64,000 nucleotides of DNA, from the NCBI GenBank assembly GCA_006538405.1, contig BJKQ01000010.1:2108001-2172000 (forward strand). The letters run 5' to 3'. The position numbers were made by a program, and so were the translations under genes. How positions within the stretch are numbered: the first letter of the stretch is position 1; the number at the start of each line of letters is the position of its first letter. Below are positions 58,601 through 64,000 of this stretch, piece by piece. Under the pieces are notes generated by a model. That model worked only from the letters and a program-made list of their open reading frames with translations. It ran no database searches and was not told the DNA's origin. The stretch is from Hansfordia pulvinata. Its lineage: Eukaryota > Ascomycota > Sordariomycetes > Xylariales.

Positions 58601-58690
58601 AAGCGCTCAGCGGCATCCTTGGCAGGCATCCCAAAAGCCGGCAGCGGCGGTGATGATGAGCCGCCAAGCATGCGGAGGCGGACCTCATGA
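55317..58690 (+). CDS. C2H2 zinc-finger protein fused to a trypsin-like protease domain, four apparent frameshifts
   Basis: Exons 55317-56749 and 56807-58690 (57-bp GTGAGT..CAG intron). Frame breaks at about 55536-55546, 56681-56683, 57021-57025 and 57751-57754 each need one base; with all four the gene is 1107 codons. The order is an N-terminal disordered region with 19 Gln then His/Tyr-rich sequence, a Ser-rich part, and an Asp-rich stretch. Three C2H2-type fingers follow at about residues 288-384 (CLAHGCEATF...HARTAH, CDQGFATRDQLNWHVKSEH, CPVLGCGDKAEF...HVRWAH). A coiled-coil-like helix (LEKVLKLQMSIG) and a chymotrypsin-fold region come next, with His in WLANFHPF (about 679), Asp in VVTDWTLI (about 762) and Ser in PGDSGAAIVD (about 868). 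That is the His-Asp-Ser order of an active serine protease. The C-terminal tail is Ser/Pro-rich and ends in basic RMRRRTS-like residues. A nuclear DNA-binding protease or pseudo-protease is inferred. Read uncorrected, it would look like several separate small genes. Confidence 0.78.
55559..55616 (+). repeat. CAG repeat encoding poly-Gln
   Basis: Seventeen CAG followed by two CAA codons in the zinc-finger/protease gene. In the uncorrected frame the tract reads as poly-Ser (AGC), but the flanking HHHQHQYQYHH supports Gln. Confidence 0.85.
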
Positions 58691-58730
58691 AGAAATCGGT
58701 TGCATTGGGAACCATCGATCGGCATTTTAA

Positions 58731-60826
58731 TCAACCTGGAAACCCGCCGCGGGCCATCTTGCGGGCGCGCTGGTCACGCCGATTGTGGTTCGCCCTCGAC
58801 CCTTTGTTGGATTCCTTGTTTTTCCTCGCGTTTTCGGTTCCCTTGTCTCCCGTGGGGCCAGCGACGTTACCACCGCGCCCTCCACGACCTCGGGGCGGCC
58901 CTGCTCGGCCCCTACCACGTCCGCGCCCACCACCGGCACTGGACCCTCCATCTCTATCCGAATCCTCGGCTCCGGACCCCCCGGGCTCGCTCGCCAGGCT
59001 GTGGAAGCTAGGGTGGACTGGTTGCCATCGAAGCCGCTGTACCGGTTCTCTAGCTGTTTCATCTGCTGCGGGTTGCGGCCCAGCATGACCGCCCAGCCCT
59101 CGATGGCTTCATCAGTCATGCCAGTCTCCTGCTTGAGCTGGTCTCGCGCAGGGCTTCTCCGCGTGGCTGCGTCTCGTTCGAAAGATCCTTTGTTAGCCTG
59201 GTATGCCCGGAACAGAACCTCCTCGTTCGCGTCCTTGCGCTTCTTGTCGTCGGCGTCGTCTGTGTGTCCGTCGTTGACCACGAATCCGGCGTCCGCGGCG
59301 TCATACGTGTCATCGCGCTCGTCGTCGTCGGCGTCGAATGCGGCGAGTGCCGACAGAATCGCGGCCTTGTTCGGGGCCGTGGACCGGTCGTTGAGCACAT
59401 CGTCCGCCGTTTTGTCCTGGTCACGTTTGCCGAAGTGGAGCTTGGAGACGTCGACAGCCAACGTGTCCAGCTCGTCGTCGTCGTAGACATTGTGGCGGGC
59501 AGGAGCCAAGGGTGGCGTAGGACGCGGGGCGAGATCCTTGCTTTTGCGGCGGGTGCTCTTAGGTGCGCTTTAGAAAGTTAGTAGAGAATAATGATGGAGC
59601 ATGAGATACAAGGACGTACAGGTCTTCGGACCGATCTGCAGAGGCCAAGTGTGGCGGTAGCGAGTCCTCCAACAAGTGAGCAATGACCTGCTCGTTGTTG
59701 TCGCCATATTCATCCAGTAGCTTCGACACGAACCCGGATCCCAGATCGGGGAACAAATCTTGAATCTGGGATATTTGGCTCATGCGGTGAACGTGCATCT
59801 GAGTGTTGATCTCGTCGGCCTCGTCGTCGTAGGTTGCGATTCCCTTGCCCTTGTCGATCTTGCGTTTGATCAGTCTCTTGGGCCGGGCACTGCCACCGGG
59901 CTTGCGATAACCCTCCAAAGCTGCAATGACAGACTTTGTGCGCGTCGTCCCGGACGTGGTGGCCTCCAGTCGCTGCTCCATTTGCTTCAGAATCGGGGTC
60001 GCCGTGACCAGCTCTGCCACCAGCGAGTCGTTGACGTTGAGGGGTCCGGCCTTGTGGGCGTCGGCGGCCGCCTTGAGGGAGTACAGCTGGTCCGAGAGCA
60101 TACCGAGCTGCGGGCGATCGCCCTCTGTCAGACCCACGAGGCAGAGATACGTCGTAGTGATGATGACCTTGCGCAGAGGCGGGTTCATGACGGTGTAACA
60201 CGTGACGAGCCCGTCGAGAAAGTCGCTGCCGGCCAGGAAGAAGGCCGCCGTGTCGGGGAGGCGTGGAGCAGGTGGTTCAGTCGCCTCAGGCGCTCCTCCA
60301 CCGGGCGCAGGTCCCCTTTGATCCCGCTATCCAGCCCTAGTATGAGCTGTTTCTTGAGTGTCTGCAGGGAGGGAGTGGGACTGCTGGCGGTGTCTGAGGA
60401 TGCATTCTGAAATATGGCGGCTATCAGAGGCGCGGTCTTCCGCCGCGAGTAAACACGAGAGAAGTCGGAGAGGAACTCCCATTCCAGGAGAAGCGCTGGA
60501 GGCTTGGGTAGGCGTATTAACCGCACGACTAGGAGAAACGCGGAGCGGAGAAGAGAAGAAGCGTGCGCTGAGGAACCAAGGACATTTCCTGGTGATCTGT
60601 CCGAAGACGCTGCCGCTACGTCTCTGGCGAAGGAGACCAGGAATGCCAATAGGGACTGGTCGTCCGCCGATACAAGGGCGAACTCATCGGCCGGTAGATC
60701 CAAGTGGGCTTCGCATAGCGCGAGCCAGATGCCCAGGCAGGACTCCCATTCGGCCGGGGCGATGCGATTCCGCCAGACGGGCTCGGGGAAGGGCGCGAAC
60801 GGAGGAAGCTGGGCGGAGGACCCCAT
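58731..60826 (-). CDS. CUE3: CUE-domain protein, ASCC2/Cue3 homologue (ribosome quality-control trigger), two apparent frameshifts
   Basis: Exons 60826-59620 and 59567-58731 (52-bp intron), 681 residues after one base is added at G-run 60255-60258 and near 59005-59009. The N-terminal ASCC2-type helical domain reads PPFAPFPEPVWRNRIAPAEW, then FFLAGSDFLDGLVTCYTVMN across the first break, MNPPLRKVIITTTYLCLVGL and MLSDQLYSLKAAADAHKAGP. The CUE domain follows (SQIQDLFPDLGSGFVSKLLD ... EQVIAHLLED), the ubiquitin-binding module. The C-terminus is RGG-rich and ends HNRRDQRARKMARGGFPG. In yeast Cue3/Rqt3 acts with Slh1 and Rqt4 to split collided ribosomes marked by Hel2. The ATG at 60826 has a good context (CAGCATGG). 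It converges with the zinc-finger/protease gene, with stops 40 bp apart. Confidence 0.9.
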
Positions 60827-61684
60827 GCTGGTTGAATAGGCCACTGTTGTTTCCAGGGCTACGTTGGAGAATTATCGCCTGGTATATTGTCAGCTTCTTG
60901 ATATATTGTTTCGCTTGAGGTGGGGAGATATGTGACCAGCAAATGCCCACTCACTTGACGATGCTGGTGCAAGGGTCTATCAGGTCCTAATCGACGCCTG
61001 GAGTGACGATTCCGGCCGAAGAAGTGAAGCGAGAATGAAGAACAGCTTCCAGAGCGAGCGTGAGATCTAGAAAACAAACATATGCCGAGGGGGCGGGGCA
61101 GATGAAGAGCGCTGGCGCTCCCTTGACGTTGAGCACAAAGCCTCATTCACCCCACGATCGCCGGCGTCATTGCTGCCCGCCGAAGAGGGTCCTCTTGGCC
61201 GGATGACTGTACCGACTGTACCAAACCAGCTCCGTTCGGTGGACTCCGAGGCTGACTCCGTTCAAGACGGGGCACGACGTGGTGCAACGGAGCGGTAAGT
61301 CGCAGCCGCATATAGCGGGGTCTAGATACGGCATATGATTGGTCAAGGCCTTGCCCTCTCCGTCGCACCAGGTTGTGACGGAGAATGAATCATGGGCACG
61401 GGCCACTGAGTCCATTCAGAGCGTCGCTTATCGAGCTCTATCTTATCGGGCTTATCGCACGACGCCCGCCCACACTCCAGCCCAACTTTGGCGAATTTCG
61501 CCCGCGAATTTCTGAATATAGCGCCAGCCGCGCTGTCAGCCACTTTGGCCCGTTCCCCCCTCCGCTCCTCACCTTCATCACTTTGCCGAAACGTCAGCAC
61601 CCCACGTTCGAGTCGTGAAGGAATCCGAGATCTCGCCCTCTTGCAATCAAATACCCTTTGATCAACCCCGACAGATCAATCATC
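60827..61684. other. Divergent promoter region between CUE3 and RPS20
   Basis: About 0.85 kb. It is C/T-rich just before the uS10 start (about 61545-61600). No specific element or gene recognised. Confidence 0.5.
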
Positions 61685-62111
61685 ATGTCTTACAACAAGG
61701 ACAAGGACTTCGGCGGCGAGGCCCCCGTAAGTCATCCCCCCGCGCCGCGCGCGCGTTGTGCGCGACAGTCATACCCAGCAGCAAGAACTAACCCCCACTG
61801 CAGAAGATCCACCGCATCCGCATCACCCTGACCTCGCGCAAGGTCGCTTCTCTCGAGAAGGTCTGCACCGAGCTCATCGACCGTGCCAAGAGCAAGGACC
61901 TGCGCGTCAAGGGCCCTGTCCGCCTGCCCACCAAGAACCTGCGCGTCACCACCCGCAAGACCCCTGTGGTGAGGGTTCCAAGACCTGGGACACCTACGAG
62001 ATGCGCATCCACAAGCGCCTCATCGACCTGAACGCCCCCACCGAGATCGTCAAGCAGATCATCGTCAACATCGAGGCCGGTGTCGAGGTCGAGGTCACCA
62101 TCGCCGCTTAA
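61685..62111 (+). CDS. RPS20: 40S ribosomal protein uS10 (Rps20), one apparent frameshift
   Basis: Exons 61685-61726 and 61804-62111, with a GTAAGT..CTGCAG intron after codon 14, a common arrangement in fungal ribosomal protein genes. The protein is uS10: [55 protein letters not shown], and the invariant end [14 protein letters not shown]. The frame breaks at C-run 61961-61964 (ACCCCTG should read ACCCCCTG): with one C the sequence is 116 residues, the usual length, and without it translation stops early. Because this is an essential, normally single-copy gene, the break is almost certainly an assembly error. It calibrates the other breaks in the window. uS10 lies in the head of the small subunit. 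Confidence 0.95.
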
Positions 62112-62607
62112 GCGTGTCGTCCAAGATGCTCGACGATATGAACACAAAATCAAAAGCGCATGGGGTCCAGGAGATGGAGTTTGGGATGGATCATGAGGGC
62201 TGGGTGATGTGCTTGCACGGCGAGCCCCCGGCTCTGGGGAACTTGCTCCGAGCTGGTCGTGATGAAGCCATGTCGGTACGGCGCACTTAGCGTCACTACT
62301 GCATGGGCGACTTTCACCACGGATCAACCCGCCATTGTCACGATTTATGACCAAAAATAAAAGTCATTTCCAACCACATTGAAACGCCCGGTCGTAGAGC
62401 TGCTATTTTTGGCCCGTCGTGAGCCTGTGGCTGCCGCGGCGCGGCAGTTCGTCGCCGATCGATCATATCAATCCACCATGTTTCGTAATGCATTATTCAG
62501 GGTATCAAACTATTGGTCCGAGTGGGTTTCTGAACTCACTCTACCGCCGCGCTCTATCCATAATAACAGTCAAGACTTCTCGTCCACTGGAATTCTCAGG
62601 CTGAAGT
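62112..62607. other. Convergent spacer after RPS20
   Basis: About 0.5 kb between the uS10 and Nup42-type genes. It contains a possible poly(A) signal, listed separately; nothing else recognised. Confidence 0.5.
62356..62361 (+). terminator. Possible polyadenylation signal of RPS20
   Basis: AATAAA about 245 bp after the uS10 stop, inside an A-rich patch. The distance is long for a ribosomal protein gene, so this is tentative. Confidence 0.3.
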
Positions 62608-64000
62608 CTAAAAAGTCCACAGGCACTCCTCCCTCATGGGAGGAACCTCAGGCATGTCGCCCTCAAAGCGGCCGAGCTCCGCCATGCGGGCATAGGCGGC
62701 CCGGACTTGGGCAGTGTTGAGTGCCTGCTGGTCGTCCTGCGGCTCCGTGTCACGGTTGTACGCCGGTGGTCCGTCAGGGAACCAAATCTTGCGCCACGCT
62801 CCATTGGTGGGGTCGCGAAGACCCGGTGCCGGTGGTTCTGTGCTGGACCCGTCGTCGGGTCGCTGGTAGTCGTATTTGTTCTCCCCGACCTTCCACTTGT
62901 ATGCCACCGGCAGATTGTTCCATTGCGTGATCTGCCCATTCATGGACTTGACCGCTGGTGGCGGCGGGTGGCTCTTGGAGCTGCCTGGAGGATATGGGCT
63001 CTTGGTGGCGGCACTGCCTGCGTTAGCCTGCGCCTGTGCCGGCGGCTGCGACTGGGCTTGTCCAAACGGGTTCGGGTTCGGGTTGGCCGCTTGAGCGAAG
63101 GGATTAGGGGCCGCCGCAGCTCCTGTGTTGCCGAAACCAGACGGTTGTGCGGGCGCCCCGAAACCTGGACCGGCAGGCTTTGCGAAGGCGTTCACAGCTG
63201 GAGTCGGGTTGGCTGTCCCGATATCCATGGACTGGTCCTGGGACGCAGGAGCCGTCGCTTGCGCGAAGGGGTTTGCTGCGTTGGTAGGCTGATTTGCAGG
63301 CTGACCGAAGGGGTTCGGCTTGGACTCTGCGGCAGGCGCTGGAGGGGCGCCGAAAGGGTTCGCCTTTTGCTGACCCAGCTGCGCGAAAGGGCTGGCGTTG
63401 TTGGCGTTGTTGTTTTGTCCGAACGGGTTGGGGGCGCTGCTGTTCTGTTGAGCACCGCCGAGTTGGCCAAAGCCGGAGGGCGCGTTGTTGCCGGCTGCTT
63501 GAGAGAAAGGATTCGCTGCCTGGCCTGCTGGAGCGGCGGGTTTACCAAAGGCAGAAGTCGAGGCGCCCATCTGGGAGGTCTGCCCGAAAACGGGGCCTTG
63601 TCTGCCCATCTGCGAAGGCTGGCCAAACTGGGGCTGCGCGGATCCGAAGGGGTTCGGCTTCTGTCCGAGGGCGCTCGGCTGACTGAATGTAGGCTGTCCG
63701 CTGGAGGCACTGTTGGCGGTCGAAAAGGGATTGGCCTGGGCGGGCGCAGAGCTCGAGGCGGCGGCAAACGGGTTCGGGTTCGAACTGGCGGCAGCATTGG
63801 ACCCGAAGGCATTGCTGCCAAAGGCATTCGATGTCGTGTTCGACGTCGCCTGGGGGCGATCTCTGGAAAAGGTGCCGTTGGTGCCGCCGGGGATAGTGTT
63901 TTGGTTGCAAAGATCGATGCGGTTGGGGTGTTTGCCCTCGGCGGACACGATGAATTGGATAGCGCCGTTGGTGTCGTTCAGTGAGGTCCGCATTTGCTGC
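62608..64000 (-). CDS. FG-repeat nucleoporin, Nup42/Amo1-like, 5' end off the window
   Basis: The open frame runs from the right edge (64000) to the stop at 62608. Most of the visible 460 residues are Asn/Gln/Ala/Pro-rich FG and NPF-type repeats (NPFG, GFGQ, AFGK), typical of a natively unfolded nucleoporin. The C-terminal block is conserved and folded: WNNLPVAYKWKVGENKYDYQ, NGAWRKIWFPDGPPAY, and a helical end AAYARMAELGRFEGDMPEVP. Fungal relatives (S. pombe amo1, yeast Nup42) carry a CCCH zinc finger at the N-terminus, which would lie beyond 64000, and bind Gle1 on the cytoplasmic side of the pore in mRNA export. The frame continues past the edge (QQ before the first visible Met), so that Met is not the start. 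No frame break is seen. Confidence 0.85.
   Translation of the reverse strand, partial: QQMRTSLNDTNGAIQFIVSAEGKHPNRIDLCNQNTIPGGTNGTFSRDRPQATSNTTSNAFGSNAFGSNAAASSNPNPFAAASSSAPAQANPFSTANSASSGQPTFSQPSALGQKPNPFGSAQPQFGQPSQMGRQGPVFGQTSQMGASTSAFGKPAAPAGQAANPFSQAAGNNAPSGFGQLGGAQQNSSAPNPFGQNNNANNASPFAQLGQQKANPFGAPPAPAAESKPNPFGQPANQPTNAANPFAQATAPASQDQSMDIGTANPTPAVNAFAKPAGPGFGAPAQPSGFGNTGAAAAPNPFAQAANPNPNPFGQAQSQPPAQAQANAGSAATKSPYPPGSSKSHPPPPAVKSMNGQITQWNNLPVAYKWKVGENKYDYQRPDDGSSTEPPAPGLRDPTNGAWRKIWFPDGPPAYNRDTEPQDDQQALNTAQVRAAYARMAELGRFEGDMPEVPPMREECLWTF

Overview
The window is from a filamentous ascomycete (Pezizomycotina, most likely Sordariomycetes). Supporting signs are GC-rich DNA, short GT-AG introns, a fungal uS10 gene, UTP6, CWH43, SWI1 and Nup42 homologues, a PTH11/rhodopsin-type membrane protein, and several P450 and secreted flavo-oxidase genes. 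The genus cannot be fixed from sequence alone.

Region 1 (about 1-29 kb) is gene-poor and looks accessory. In order it holds a P450 cut off at the left edge (1-2017, -), a UbiA-family prenyltransferase/terpene cyclase (5814-6989, -), a secreted BBE-type FAD oxidase (8518-10263, -), a seven-helix PTH11-like protein (15608-16894, +), a second P450 (21150-23576, +), a secreted protein of unknown function (26097-27516, +) and a GNAT acetyltransferase (28245-29189, -). Spacers of 1.5-5 kb are full of microsatellites, G-runs and dispersed short motifs (TACTCGTA, TAGGTAGG). Two P450s, a UbiA enzyme, a flavo-oxidase and an acetyltransferase are a plausible small terpenoid or meroterpenoid cluster, but this is inference.

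Region 2 (about 34-64 kb) is mostly conserved genes: SWI1 with an ARID domain (33967-37367, -), an uncharacterised fungal protein (42186-43788, +), an EVE-domain protein (44481-45720, +), UTP6 (45800-47047, -), CWH43 (48163-52094, +), a small membrane protein (52571-53489, -), a C2H2 zinc-finger protein fused to a trypsin-like domain (55317-58690, +), a CUE3/ASCC2 homologue (58731-60826, -), 40S ribosomal protein uS10/Rps20 (61685-62111, +) and an Nup42-type FG nucleoporin cut by the right edge (62608-64000, -).

The assembly lacks single bases in many coding sequences. About 19 one-base deletions, mostly in short C/G runs, break nine of the 17 genes, including the essential uS10 gene. Adding one base at each site gives full-length models whose lengths are multiples of three. 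These breaks are therefore treated as sequence errors, and the genes are annotated as intact CDS with the break positions given.
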